DNA of 54,773 bases from positions 1-54,773 of the forward strand of contig CAZZHQ010000006.1 of NCBI GenBank assembly GCA_964654015.1, given 5' to 3'. Positions 35,605 to 44,061 of this stretch are shown piece by piece. Both the position numbers and the translations under genes were made by a program. The notes under the pieces were generated by a model. It worked only from the letters and a program-made list of their open reading frames with translations, did no database searches and was not told where the DNA came from. Origin of the DNA: JAUUZT01 sp964654015 (GTDB lineage Bacteria; Chloroflexota; Dehalococcoidia; GIF9; AB-539-J10). Within the stretch, counting starts at the first letter, position 1; each line of letters opens with the position of its first letter.

Positions 35605-35633
35605 TTGTATATCATATGAGAGATATGTATAAT
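35605..35633 (+). promoter_or_regulatory. Sigma70-type promoter of the aminotransferase gene
   Basis: TTGTAT (35605-35610), 17-bp spacer, TATAAT (35628-35633). It lies about 75 nt before the ATG at 35707. Confidence 0.7.
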
Positions 35634-35706
35634 ACCGTCTAGGTTTTTAATAAATGATGTTGGCTATCGACAGGTACTAAAAAATATATGATTTGTGGAG
35701 GTGACC

Positions 35707-36870
35707 ATGAAATTAGCTGCAAGAATGTCTAGGCTGGGAACAGAATCTGCCTTTGAGGTTCTGGCACGTGCCAGGGCGCTTGAAGCAAAGGGGATTGATG
35801 TAGTCCACCTGGAGATTGGTGAGCCTGATTTCGATACCCCTCAGAATATTTGTGACGCGGCCACTGCGGCAATAAACAAAGGTTATACTCATTATACTAC
35901 CTCTCAAGGGATACCGGAACTGCGCGCCGAAATAGCCAAGCAATTGGGGAGCTCTCGTGGCGTTTCATTCGACCCTGACCGTATTGTAGTGACCACGGGT
36001 GCCAAGCCAATCATGTTTTATAGTATTCTGGCCCTTCTTGGCGAAGGAGATGAGGCCATACATCAAGACCCTCTCTTTCCTATTTATGAATCGATGATCA
36101 AGTTTTCAGGCGCTACTGCGGTGCCAATTCCCCTCAGGGAGGAACTTGGCTTTCGTATGGATATAGATGAACTCCGGTCCAAGGTGACCTCACGTACTAA
36201 GATGATTATGATAAATTCACCTCAGAATCCCAGTGGAGGAGTTATGGAGGAGGAAGATATTCGTGCCCTGGCAGAAATTGCCAGAGAACATGACATTATC
36301 GTCTTGTCTGATGAGGTATACGATCACATTATGTATGAAGGCGAGAATTATAGCATTGCCAGCCAGCCGGGGATGCTTGACAGGACTATTCTGCTAAATG
36401 GCTTTTCCAAGACTTATGCTATGACCGGTTGGCGCATGGGTTATGGCTTTTTCCCCTCTGATATGGTGGCTCATATTGTTCGCCTGGTTACTAACAGCGT
36501 CTCTTGTGCCCCTCCTTTCATTCAGCAAGCCTGCATTGAGGCGCTCCGTGGCCCGCAGGACAGCGTACCCAAGATGGTGGCAGAATTTAAAAAGAGACGA
36601 GACCTGATTGTGGATGGGCTAAACGAAATCCCCGGAATCAGTTGCCATCGACCCAAGGGTGCCTTCTATGTCTTTCCCAATATCAAGAAACTGGGCATGA
36701 GCGCTAATAAGTTCAGCGACCACCTGCTAAACGAAGGTGGTGTGGCTACTCTCTCAGGTACAGCTTTTGGTGCGAATGGTGAAGGTTATCTCAGACTATC
36801 CTATGCTACTTCCCAGGAGAACATCAAAAAGGCCCTGGAGAAGATAAAAACGGTGGTTGCTAATCTATAG
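35707..36870 (+). CDS. Class I/II PLP aminotransferase (aspartate aminotransferase-like)
   Basis: A 387-residue fold-type I aminotransferase of the thermophile-type aspartate/aromatic subgroup. Key residues: Asn174 (SPQNPSGG), Asp202 (LSDEVYD) and PLP-Lys235 (NGFSKTYAMTGWRMGY); an Arg near the C-terminus (GYLRLSYA) binds the substrate alpha-carboxylate. It transfers amino groups between amino acids and 2-oxoacids; donor preference is unclear. The ATG at 35707 has GGAGG; a GTG 12 nt upstream is possible but worse. It precedes a DNA glycosylase by about 50 bp, possibly one transcript. Confidence 0.93.
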   Translation: MKLAARMSRLGTESAFEVLARARALEAKGIDVVHLEIGEPDFDTPQNICDAATAAINKGYTHYTTSQGIPELRAEIAKQLGSSRGVSFDPDRIVVTTGAKPIMFYSILALLGEGDEAIHQDPLFPIYESMIKFSGATAVPIPLREELGFRMDIDELRSKVTSRTKMIMINSPQNPSGGVMEEEDIRALAEIAREHDIIVLSDEVYDHIMYEGENYSIASQPGMLDRTILLNGFSKTYAMTGWRMGYGFFPSDMVAHIVRLVTNSVSCAPPFIQQACIEALRGPQDSVPKMVAEFKKRRDLIVDGLNEIPGISCHRPKGAFYVFPNIKKLGMSANKFSDHLLNEGGVATLSGTAFGANGEGYLRLSYATSQENIKKALEKIKTVVANL

Positions 36871-36919
36871 GGAGGGCTGATTCATTGTTTTCTGCCGTTT
36901 TGGCTTCTGCATATAAGTT

Positions 36920-37603
36920 ATGCGGCCTGCGATGATAGACAGAGGAAAAGGTCCGCTTACGGATATATATCAACGTCTGCGTGCTGAGTTTGGTGACCGT
37001 CAGTGGTGGCCAGGGGATTCGGCTGAAGAAGTGGTGATTGGGGCCATCCTGACGCAGAGCGTTTCCTGGAAAAATGTAGAGGTTGCCATCTCCAGACTCA
37101 AGGAAAAAGACTTGCTCTCTCTGCAGGCTATCAATCAGGCCGATGCATCGGACATTGCTCCTTTAATAAAGTCAACCAGGTTTTACAACGAAAAGGCCAG
37201 GAAGCTGAAAAACTTCGCCCGCTGGCTATTTGCCAACTATGGAGGAAGCCTGGACTCGATGTTTTTGCGAGAGCTGTGGGGATTGAGGAAAGAATTGCTT
37301 GCTGTGAAAGGGCTTGGGGAGGAAACAGTTGATTCCATACTGCTGTATGCGGGGAATAAAAACGTATTTGTCGTTGATACGTATACAATGAGGATATTTT
37401 CTCGATTGGGCCTGGCGCAGAAGGAGTGGCACTATCAAGACTACCAGGGATTCTTCATGAACTACGTGGAGTGTGACCTGAAGATTTACAATGATTACCA
37501 TGCCCAGATAGTAGGGTTGGGACATTTTTATTGTCGGAAAACCAACCCTTTATGTGAGCAATGCCCCTTGCTAGAGCTATGTAACTTTGCTAGCCTGGCC
37601 TGA
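36920..37603 (+). CDS. HhH-GPD DNA glycosylase of the endonuclease III/MagIII-like type
   Basis: A 227-residue Nth-family protein. The helix-hairpin-helix is VKGLGEETVDSILLYA and the catalytic Asp is Asp153 (VVDTYTMR). The C-terminal [4Fe-4S] loop is C-x6-C-x2-C-x5-C (CRKTNPLCEQCPLLELC). The Lys that makes bifunctional endonuclease III a lyase (GVGRKTA) is replaced by Glu135, as in MagIII-like 3-methyladenine glycosylases, so a monofunctional base-excision enzyme is expected. Close to an Ogt gene 1.7 kb further, giving two alkylation-repair candidates. ATG 36920 is used; 36932 is an alternative. Confidence 0.88.
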   Translation: MRPAMIDRGKGPLTDIYQRLRAEFGDRQWWPGDSAEEVVIGAILTQSVSWKNVEVAISRLKEKDLLSLQAINQADASDIAPLIKSTRFYNEKARKLKNFARWLFANYGGSLDSMFLRELWGLRKELLAVKGLGEETVDSILLYAGNKNVFVVDTYTMRIFSRLGLAQKEWHYQDYQGFFMNYVECDLKIYNDYHAQIVGLGHFYCRKTNPLCEQCPLLELCNFASLA

Positions 37604-37635
37604 TTCTATCGTATAACGTGTTGTACTGACTTTTG

Positions 37636-37977
37636 CTATAGTTTGCCCAACTCTTCCAGTAGCCTGATTACCCTCAGCGATTCAGCAACTCCGGTGGTGC
37701 CGCTCATGGACACCTCCACTGCAAGGGTCTCCAGTATCTCATCTGTGCTGGCGCCAGCATTCAGGGCATGCATAACCTGGGATATAATACAGTTAACGCA
37801 ACCTGCACGCAGCGCTATGCCCAGCGATATCAATCGCTTTGTCTTGAGGCTTAGCGCTCCATCTTTGTACACCACGTTTCTTACCCCATCCATGGCGGTA
37901 TTTATTTCGGGAAATGCCTGCTGGAACTTATTCAGGATTCGCAACCTGTCCTCATTGAGTGCTAATTGGTTTTCCAT
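37636..37977 (-). CDS. Carboxymuconolactone decarboxylase/AhpD-like protein
   Basis: A 113-residue all-helical protein with the CMD/AhpD signature: SLGIALRAGCVNCIISQVMHAL containing a CxxC pair and a downstream His. AhpD-type members are thiol peroxidase partners; others act on small lactones. Length is that of the single-domain family. GGGGG precedes the ATG. It stands alone on the minus strand, converging with the glycosylase gene. Which role applies is not decided by the sequence; the CxxC favours the redox type. Confidence 0.88.
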   Translation of the reverse strand: MENQLALNEDRLRILNKFQQAFPEINTAMDGVRNVVYKDGALSLKTKRLISLGIALRAGCVNCIISQVMHALNAGASTDEILETLAVEVSMSGTTGVAESLRVIRLLEELGKL

Positions 37978-38150
37978 GTTATCAATCCCCCTTTTCTTTT
38001 CTCAGTATCAAGCGTCGATATTGTATCAGAGGTTCTGCAGGAGTGTGAAACGTCGAATACCGGGGCAAAGGATTGCGGGAATAGTAATACTGATGTTTTC
38101 TGTCACGAAAGAGATAATGGTTCGATGGCATTATTTTTTAGTACAAATTG

Positions 38151-38180
38151 TTGACATTGTAGAAACCGTTGTCCTAGAAT
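38151..38180 (+). promoter_or_regulatory. Sigma70-type promoter of the 3-hydroxyacyl-CoA dehydrogenase gene
   Basis: TTGACA (38151-38156), 18-bp spacer, TAGAAT (38175-38180). The rest of the gap 37978-38271 holds no recognisable gene. Confidence 0.65.
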
Positions 38181-38271
38181 TTCTATAGAGAACTTATCCC
38201 CGGGTGTTATTTGCCAGCATGAATAGGCAATCGACTCACGTCAATAATAAAGATTTGATAAGGAGAAAGAT

Positions 38272-39210
38272 ATGAAGGAACAGGGTATAAACCGTGTAGC
38301 AGTCGTAGGGGCTGGACTTATGGGTTTTGGCATTGGGCTGGATTTCGCTCGTTTCGGTTATGAGGTCAATTTATATAACACTACGAAAGCTACCAGTGAT
38401 CTGGCCATAAAGCGCTCTCGAGAGGCTCTTGATTTAATGGTAGAGACAGAGTTGGTAACAGCAGATGAGGCATTAGCGGCGTACAAATGTCTAAGATTCA
38501 CTACTTATGTGGAAGAATCCGTAAGCCGGGCTGATTTCGTGATAGAGTCGGCACCGGAGATACTATCGCTAAAGCAGGACTTGTTTACCAGGCTTGATGT
38601 GCTCTGCGCTCCTGAAATTATCCTGGCTTCGAATACCTCAGCCCTCAGGATAACTGATATTGCCCTTAAGTCGGTGCACCAGGAGCGCATACTGAGAACT
38701 CATTATTTTTCACCGGCACAGTTCATTCCACTGGTTGAGGTTCATGGTGGCGAGAAAACTGACAGGGAACTGGTTGAGAAAACAGCCAGAATACTGCGAG
38801 GTGTGCGTAAGAAGGTAGTAATCTTCGAGTTGGATTTGGCCGGAGCGGTCGGTTCACGAATCCAGGGGGCACAGAACCGGGATATACAGGCGATGATTGA
38901 TGAGGGGATATGCGATCCACATACGATGGATGACATAATAGAGTTTGGGTTTGGTCGCCGCCTGGCATTTACCGGTTTCTTCAAGCGACAGGACTTGCTT
39001 GGCCTTGACTTTGTACATACTGTATCAACATCAAAAGGACAGAAACCATGGGGCCCACTTGAAGAGCATGTTAAGCGAGGCGAGCTTGGTATGAAAAGCG
39101 GTAAGGGCTTCTACGATTGGCCCGGCGATTCCGCAGAGAAATTGCAGAGGAAATTGAATATGGAGCTTATTCGCCTGCTGAAGCAGGATATGAAGAATGG
39201 CTCTATCTAA
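38272..39210 (+). CDS. 3-hydroxyacyl-CoA dehydrogenase family protein
   Basis: A 312-residue NAD-dependent dehydrogenase: Rossmann loop VVGAGLMGFGIG near residue 12, SNTSALRITDIA, and the active-site region RTHYFSPAQFIPLVEV with the catalytic His and Glu. The helical C-terminal domain (200-312) ends with GMKSGKGFYDWPG, a clear family mark. Acts on 3-hydroxyacyl-CoA or related 3-hydroxyacids (gulonate-type members exist). The family's normal FNP in the active site is here FSPAQ, which may mean a non-CoA substrate. AGGAG precedes the ATG. Single gene. Confidence 0.9.
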   Translation: MKEQGINRVAVVGAGLMGFGIGLDFARFGYEVNLYNTTKATSDLAIKRSREALDLMVETELVTADEALAAYKCLRFTTYVEESVSRADFVIESAPEILSLKQDLFTRLDVLCAPEIILASNTSALRITDIALKSVHQERILRTHYFSPAQFIPLVEVHGGEKTDRELVEKTARILRGVRKKVVIFELDLAGAVGSRIQGAQNRDIQAMIDEGICDPHTMDDIIEFGFGRRLAFTGFFKRQDLLGLDFVHTVSTSKGQKPWGPLEEHVKRGELGMKSGKGFYDWPGDSAEKLQRKLNMELIRLLKQDMKNGSI

Positions 39211-39267
39211 GCTAACAGGTCTCCAGATTTAGACCTCTAATTTTTTAGTGGAATATATGCGGTGTTA

Positions 39268-39813
39268 TCATGGGGCAGATAGCACTTTTATTCTGCTTGG
39301 CATACTATTTTCATTCAGCCTTATGCCTTCTAACTTTAGCAGTGCAATCTTTTTCTCCAGCCCGCCACCGTAACCAGTCAGGCTGCCATCTGAACCGATT
39401 ACTCGGTGGCAGGGGACGATGATGGATACAGGGTTATGACCGATTGCCTGACCTGCTGGTCTGGCAGATTTCGGACGGCCCACATCCAGTGCTACCTGTT
39501 GGTAGGAACAGGTCCCGCCATAGGGGACATGACATAAAGCTCGCCATACATCGCACTGGAAAGCCGTTCCCCTGAGGTCGAGTTTCACGGTGAATTGCCG
39601 AAGCTTCCCCTCAAAGTAATCGTCCAGCTCGGCTGTTGCAATGTCGTTATAGTTATTGCCCTGCTTAATCAGAATGCCTTGTCTTTCCCATTTAACGAGC
39701 AGGGCTTCTGTCTCTCCCTCACTCGAGATACAGACTATGCCACGTTGTGAGCTTACCAGTGTATAAGCTCCGAGGGGACTGTTATAGCGCTTCAATAATA
39801 AGGTCTCCATCAT
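39268..39813 (-). CDS. ogt: Methylated-DNA--protein-cysteine methyltransferase
   Basis: A ~181-residue Ogt/MGMT-type suicide repair protein: METLLLKRYNSPLGAYTLV-like start, a small alpha/beta N-domain, then the C-domain with the VPYGGTCSYQQVA helix and the acceptor Cys in IVPCHRVIG followed by SLTGYGGGLEKK. It transfers O6-alkyl groups from guanine to its own Cys. The first in-frame start is a TTG at 39849; the ATG pair at 39813 and 39810 fits the family start better, although no clear ribosome site precedes either. Confidence 0.93.
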   Translation of the reverse strand: MMETLLLKRYNSPLGAYTLVSSQRGIVCISSEGETEALLVKWERQGILIKQGNNYNDIATAELDDYFEGKLRQFTVKLDLRGTAFQCDVWRALCHVPYGGTCSYQQVALDVGRPKSARPAGQAIGHNPVSIIVPCHRVIGSDGSLTGYGGGLEKKIALLKLEGIRLNENSMPSRIKVLSAP

Positions 39814-39900
39814 CGGACATATCATACGGTGGATTAGTAGATCGAGCAAGCGACAGGATATATCAGAAATGCCCTGGTACTATGTATGTTCTTGAACCCG

Positions 39901-41130
39901 TTAATTGATTTCTTGTGGGGCATTTACAGGTGCTTTGCCTGCGAGATACATGGACACTACTGCGACCAGGCTGATGATAGCAGCGATGAGAAAGGCGAAG
40001 GAGTAATTCCCGCTGTTGTCGAAAATCCAGCCACCGAAGACAGGACCTATTACCATTCCTATAGTTTGTGTAAAGAAAGCCGCTCCGTAAATGCTAGCAA
40101 AGTGCCTGTGACCAAAACGGTCGGCAAGTATGGCTGGCAGGATAGGTGCCATGCTACCTATATTTAGTCCAATAAGGCCGGCGTAGATGTAGAGCATCGT
40201 TAAATTAGTGGTTTTCATCAGTATTAAAAAGGCGATTACCTGAAGAAGGGTTCCTAACATGAATACGTATCTCTTGTCGATAATATCACCGAGCTTTCCA
40301 AATATCAGCCGTCCCGGGATGCTGAAAGCGGCGAGCAATCCGACGGCTCCTGCAGCTTCCCTCCTGTCAATTCCAATGTCAACCGCGAATGCTACCTGGT
40401 GTACTATCCCGGTGCCATAAGCGCAGGCCCATAACATTACTGCAATGGCTATGCTCCAAAATGCCCTGCTTCTTAATGCCCTGCGTAGCGTGACACCACT
40501 GGCTAGAGATACTTCTAACTTCGTTTCATCTATAGCTGTTTTAGTCCTCTCACTCCCTCTTGGAGTTCTCATGATGATAGCGCTAACAGGGATTCCTAGC
40601 AGCGTTATTATGCCAGCCATAAATAGGAAAGCGGTTTGCCAGCTATATATGGAGATTAGCCAGTTCGCCAGTGGAGCCATCACAGCACCACCGACACCAA
40701 TCCCGACAGTGGCTATTCCTAGTGCGGTACTTCTTTTCTGAGTAAACCAGCTTTCTACGGCGCTTAGATTTGGAATTAATGCGATACAGGTAGCACCAAC
40801 AGCTACGATCAGCCCATAATAAACATATAGCTGCCATAGTTGCTCCATTGTAGAAAGGAGGTAAAATCCGATACCGGCTATGACACACCCTGAGATCGTT
40901 ATGGCTTTTATCCCTGTCTTGCGAAGAAGTCCTCCGATAACCATCCCAGTTATCCCTGAGACAAACATGCCGACTGAGAGGGCTGCCGCTGTTTGTGCCC
41001 TTGCCCAGCCTGTGTCGTTCACTATTGCCTCGAAGAACACGGGGAAGGTATAAAACTGGGTACCTGTAGAGCAGAACAACAGAATAAACGCTCCTGCTAC
41101 TACCCACCATCCATAGTAAGGTTTCTTCAT
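39901..41130 (-). CDS. MFS transporter, OFA-like (YYGWW), first of a tandem family
   Basis: A 409-residue MFS carrier from the ATG at 41130 (TTG at 41139 is possible). Hallmarks: PYYGWWVVAGAF in TM1, FGKLGDIIDKRY loop, and C-terminal FFTQTIGMVIGPVFGGWIFD. It is a clear paralog of the carrier at 46526-47752, with a truncated third copy between them at 41284-41487, all on the minus strand. The central loop carries a charged stretch (SERTKTAIDETKLE). Small organic anion transport is expected from the family. Confidence 0.88.
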   Translation of the reverse strand: MKKPYYGWWVVAGAFILLFCSTGTQFYTFPVFFEAIVNDTGWARAQTAAALSVGMFVSGITGMVIGGLLRKTGIKAITISGCVIAGIGFYLLSTMEQLWQLYVYYGLIVAVGATCIALIPNLSAVESWFTQKRSTALGIATVGIGVGGAVMAPLANWLISIYSWQTAFLFMAGIITLLGIPVSAIIMRTPRGSERTKTAIDETKLEVSLASGVTLRRALRSRAFWSIAIAVMLWACAYGTGIVHQVAFAVDIGIDRREAAGAVGLLAAFSIPGRLIFGKLGDIIDKRYVFMLGTLLQVIAFLILMKTTNLTMLYIYAGLIGLNIGSMAPILPAILADRFGHRHFASIYGAAFFTQTIGMVIGPVFGGWIFDNSGNYSFAFLIAAIISLVAVVSMYLAGKAPVNAPQEIN

Positions 41131-41237
41131 AATATGCAACGGCCTTCTTAAATCAAGTGAAGCGTAGCAATGTCCTCGCGGGTTGTGAAATCCAACTCAG
41201 GAAGGAGAGCTGCGTAACTTGGTTATTATATATGTTC

Positions 41238-41474
41238 TTTATATAATAGCTCTTCGAGTAGGAGGCCGCAAGCCTCAGTGGGTTTATTCCCTCGCATGGG
41301 AAGTGTTGCCGGTAAAATAAATCACTATCATTGAAACAATGCTGAGCAGAGCAGCAGTGAGAAATGCAGAGTAGTAACTTCCGGTTGTATCGAAAATCCA
41401 GCCGCCGAAGATAGGGCCGATTATCATTCCGAGAGTTTGTAAAAAGAAAGCGGCACCATAAATGGTACCGAAAT
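41238..41474. repeat. Direct repeat, copy A (3' end of an MFS gene plus downstream sequence)
   Basis: About 237 bp that matches 46479-46716 at roughly four bases in five, by eye and in the same orientation. It includes some 40 bp of noncoding sequence after the stop codon. Similarity stops abruptly at the CCGAAAT near 41474. Confidence 0.75.
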
Positions 41475-41487
41475 AGCCAGACATCAC
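41284..41487 (-). pseudogene. Truncated MFS transporter, C-terminal fragment only
   Basis: A 67-codon frame equal to the last two membrane segments of the neighbouring carrier: FGTIYGAAFFLQTLGM, IIGPIFGGWIFDTTGSYYSAFLTAA. The intact copy at 46526-47752 has almost the same C-terminus, and all upstream coding sequence is missing here. The break coincides with an inverted repeat (41473-41517) and a strong outward promoter for the cassette that follows. A fragment of two helices cannot be a working carrier, so this is a relic. Confidence 0.85.
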
Positions 41488-41517
41488 AGGCTATTGACAA
41501 CTGGATGTCATGGCTAT
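41473..41517. promoter_or_regulatory. Imperfect inverted repeat over the cassette promoter
   Basis: ATAGCCAGACATC (41473-41485) and GATGTCATGGCTAT (41504-41517) are complementary apart from one unpaired base, with 18 nt between. The right arm fills most of the -35/-10 spacer of the promoter at 41494-41522. A repressor site or a recombination end are both possible. Confidence 0.5.
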
Positions 41518-41522
41518 ATTAT
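41494..41522 (+). promoter_or_regulatory. Near-consensus promoter (P1) of the NuoEFG-like cassette
   Basis: TTGACA (41494-41499), 17-bp spacer, TATTAT (41517-41522). It begins just outside the truncated MFS gene and points into the cassette. Confidence 0.75.
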
Positions 41523-41587
41523 TTGTGGCAGGAAAACTTAAGGTCAGGATTGCCTTCTCGCAAGTTGAAATGGGATCCCAATTTTAG

Positions 41588-41616
41588 TTGTCCAAATTTT
41601 ATAGGGCAGGTAGAAT
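41588..41616 (+). promoter_or_regulatory. Second promoter (P2) of the NuoEFG-like cassette
   Basis: TTGTCC (41588-41593), 17-bp spacer, TAGAAT (41611-41616), about 58 nt before the first start codon at 41674. Weaker than P1. Confidence 0.5.
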
Positions 41617-41673
41617 AGGTAGGCTCAAGCGGAGTTGCTGTAATTCCCCAATGTGGGAGGATGGAGTTATAAA

Positions 41674-42105
41674 ATGGTGATACCAACTAAAAACAGAAGT
41701 AATGAAACTTTTTTATCATTATTACAGGATATCCAAGCAAGGTATGGGTATCTTCCTGAAGAAAAGTTAATAGAAATAGCAGAAATGCTTGATATGCCTC
41801 TCATTGATGTCTATGGTGTTGCCACCTTTTATAAGTCTTTCAGCCTCACGCCTAAGGGTCGCCACCAAGTCAAAATCTGCCTCGGCACCGCTTGCCATAT
41901 TAGAGGTGCCGATAAAATTGAGAATGAGTTTGAACGAAAACTGGGTATTGGACCTAGAGAGACTAGTGAAGATGGAGAGTTCTCTTTGGAGACGGTGATG
42001 TGTCTTGGGTGTTGTGCCATAGGCCCAGTTGTTGTTATAGATGGTAAATACTATGGACAGGTGACACCAGTTAAAGTAGAGTCAATTCTGAGAACAATCA
42101 GGTGA
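41674..42105 (+). CDS. NuoE-like [2Fe-2S] thioredoxin-fold subunit
   Basis: A 143-residue homolog of the 24-kDa complex I subunit. An N-terminal helical bundle (QARYGYLPEE, DVYGVATFYKSF) precedes a thioredoxin-fold [2Fe-2S] domain with Cys pairs CLGTAC and CLGCC. NuoE-like proteins pass electrons between the FMN subunit and partners in formate dehydrogenases, [FeFe]-hydrogenases and bifurcating complexes. The ATG at 41674 has GGAG at 7 nt; a GTG at 41653 is an alternative. First gene of the cassette, 6 bp before the NuoF-like gene. Confidence 0.92.
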   Translation: MVIPTKNRSNETFLSLLQDIQARYGYLPEEKLIEIAEMLDMPLIDVYGVATFYKSFSLTPKGRHQVKICLGTACHIRGADKIENEFERKLGIGPRETSEDGEFSLETVMCLGCCAIGPVVVIDGKYYGQVTPVKVESILRTIR

Positions 42106-42111
42106 ACGATT

Positions 42112-44061
42112 ATGCGTGATAAAAGAGAGGACAGAATACGAAGCCCTAAGGATTTGGAGGAGGTGCGAACGGAAATAATCAAGGGCAGGACAGCAAAGAT
42201 ACCATGCATATCGTTGTGTGCTGGTACTGCTTGCCGTGCTGCTGGAAGTGAGGCTGTTAAGGATGCTTTCATAGATGAAATCGAAAGACGAGAACTTCAA
42301 ATAAATGTGGAACTAAAGGAAACAGGCTGCCACGGTTTCTGTGAACGTGGACCGATTGTGGTCATTCGACCAAAGGGAATCTTCTATCAGTGGGTAAAGC
42401 CTGAGGATGTCCCAGAGATTATCTCCGAAACTGTACTCAAGGGTAATATCATTGAGCGGTTGTTATATGTGGACCCAGTAACAGGTGAGAAAATTGTCTA
42501 TGAAGCTGATGTTCCGTTCTATAAGAGACAAACACGAATTATTTTTGGGGCTAATGGAGAAATTGACCCCACAAATATTAAAGATTATATCGCTATCGAG
42601 GGTTATTCTGCCCTGAGCAAGGTTCTTTTCCAGATGTCTCCAGATGACGTAATTGATGAGATAAAGCAGTCTGGTCTACGTGGACGAGGAGGCGCTGGTT
42701 TTCCAACGGGAAGAAAGTGGGGACTTTGTCGGAAAGCTAAGGGAGATATAAAGTATGTGATTTGTAATGCTGATGAGGGAGACCCGGGAGCATATATGAA
42801 CCGAAGTCTGCTGGAAGGTAATCCTCACAGTGTGATTGAGGGCATGATAATAGGAGCCTATGCGATAGGGGCAAGTGAGGGCTTTATCTATGTACGTGAT
42901 GAGTATCCCTTGGCTGTTAAACATTGTAATATTGCGATTGAAAAAGCAAGGAGATATGGATTTCTGGGCAATAACATACTGGGTTCGGGCTTCAGCTTTG
43001 ACATAAGAATATCAATTGGTGCAGGCGCTTTTGTTTGTGGAGAGGAGACAGCCCTTATAGCCTCAATTCAGGGGGAAAGGGGGACGCCGAAGCAGAGGCC
43101 GCCCTTCCCAGCTAACAAGGGGCTATGGAATAGGCCGACTAACATAAATAATGTGGAGACATGGGCTAATGTCCCACTTATAATGGCGAAGGAAGCCAAT
43201 TGGTATTCAAAAATAGGGGCTGAAAAAAGTAAGGGAACTAAGATATTTTCCCTGGTGGGAAAGATAAATAATACAGGTCTCGTTGAGGTTCCATTAGGAA
43301 TGACGCTTCGTGAAATTATCTATGATATTGGTGGAGGTATTCCGAACGGCAAGGCATTTAAGGCTGTTCAAATTGGGGGACCTTCAGGTGGGTGTATCCC
43401 ATCTTCGCTTCTTGACCTGCCCATAGATTATGAAGGCCTAAAGGAAGCTGGGTCTATCATGGGTTCAGGCGGAATGATAGTTATGGATGAGGATACCTGC
43501 ATGGTTGATATTGCCCGCTATTATACCAGTTTCCTCAATGATGAATCCTGTGGCAAATGCTTATCTTGTCGTAAGGGTACCCAGAGGATGCTCGAGATAC
43601 TAACCGACATCTCAGAGGGAAAAGGGAAGGAAGGCGATATTGGACTGCTCGAGGAACTGGCGTCAGTCATAAAGGATACATCTCTTTGTGCTCTTGGCCA
43701 AACTGCGCCTAACCCGGTCATCAGCACTATTAGGTACTTCAAGGATGAATATGAAGCTCATATCAAGGAGAAGTGCTGCCCGGCTGGTGTCTGTAAAGAG
43801 CTGATATCCTACTATATCGAGCCCAAGAAGTGCCAAGCCTGTCTGATTTGCCTCAGAAGTTGCCCTGTCGAGGCTATTACTGGTGGCAAGGGACTTGTCC
43901 ACATTATTGACCAAGACAAATGCATCAAATGTGGCACCTGTCTTGATGTTTGTCCACCACGCTTTGGTGCAGTTACCAGGCTTTCTGGCAAGAAAGTGCC
44001 TGAGCCTGTTCTTCAAGGGACAGAAATGATACGAAGCAGGGGGACAGATGTTAACAGTTAG
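42112..44061 (+). CDS. NuoF-like FMN/NADH subunit with extra ferredoxin domains
   Basis: A 649-residue fusion. Residues ~1-115 form an extra thioredoxin-like [2Fe-2S] domain (CAGTAC and CHGFC). Residues ~150-560 are the NuoF core, with GLRGRGGAGFPTGRKW for FMN/NADH, GAGAYVCGEE-like GAGAFVCGEETAL, and the [4Fe-4S] ligands CGKCLSC plus a downstream Cys. The C-terminus carries two [4Fe-4S] ferredoxin motifs (CQACLICLRSC and CIKCGTCLDVC). This is the HydB/HndC/NfnB-like layout of soluble NAD(P)H-linked oxidoreductases rather than respiratory complex I. Its 3' end overlaps the next gene by 14 nt. Confidence 0.93.
   Translation: MRDKREDRIRSPKDLEEVRTEIIKGRTAKIPCISLCAGTACRAAGSEAVKDAFIDEIERRELQINVELKETGCHGFCERGPIVVIRPKGIFYQWVKPEDVPEIISETVLKGNIIERLLYVDPVTGEKIVYEADVPFYKRQTRIIFGANGEIDPTNIKDYIAIEGYSALSKVLFQMSPDDVIDEIKQSGLRGRGGAGFPTGRKWGLCRKAKGDIKYVICNADEGDPGAYMNRSLLEGNPHSVIEGMIIGAYAIGASEGFIYVRDEYPLAVKHCNIAIEKARRYGFLGNNILGSGFSFDIRISIGAGAFVCGEETALIASIQGERGTPKQRPPFPANKGLWNRPTNINNVETWANVPLIMAKEANWYSKIGAEKSKGTKIFSLVGKINNTGLVEVPLGMTLREIIYDIGGGIPNGKAFKAVQIGGPSGGCIPSSLLDLPIDYEGLKEAGSIMGSGGMIVMDEDTCMVDIARYYTSFLNDESCGKCLSCRKGTQRMLEILTDISEGKGKEGDIGLLEELASVIKDTSLCALGQTAPNPVISTIRYFKDEYEAHIKEKCCPAGVCKELISYYIEPKKCQACLICLRSCPVEAITGGKGLVHIIDQDKCIKCGTCLDVCPPRFGAVTRLSGKKVPEPVLQGTEMIRSRGTDVNS

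Noticed and set aside
37643..38188. A 181-codon plus-strand frame over the CMD/AhpD gene and the gap after it
   Set aside because: It covers the antisense of a small CMD gene with a good ribosome site; composition is Ser/Leu rich without domains.
41153..41500. A 115-codon minus-strand frame in another phase across the MFS relic
   Set aside because: The in-phase frame at 41284-41487 matches the MFS C-terminus; the other phase is noise.
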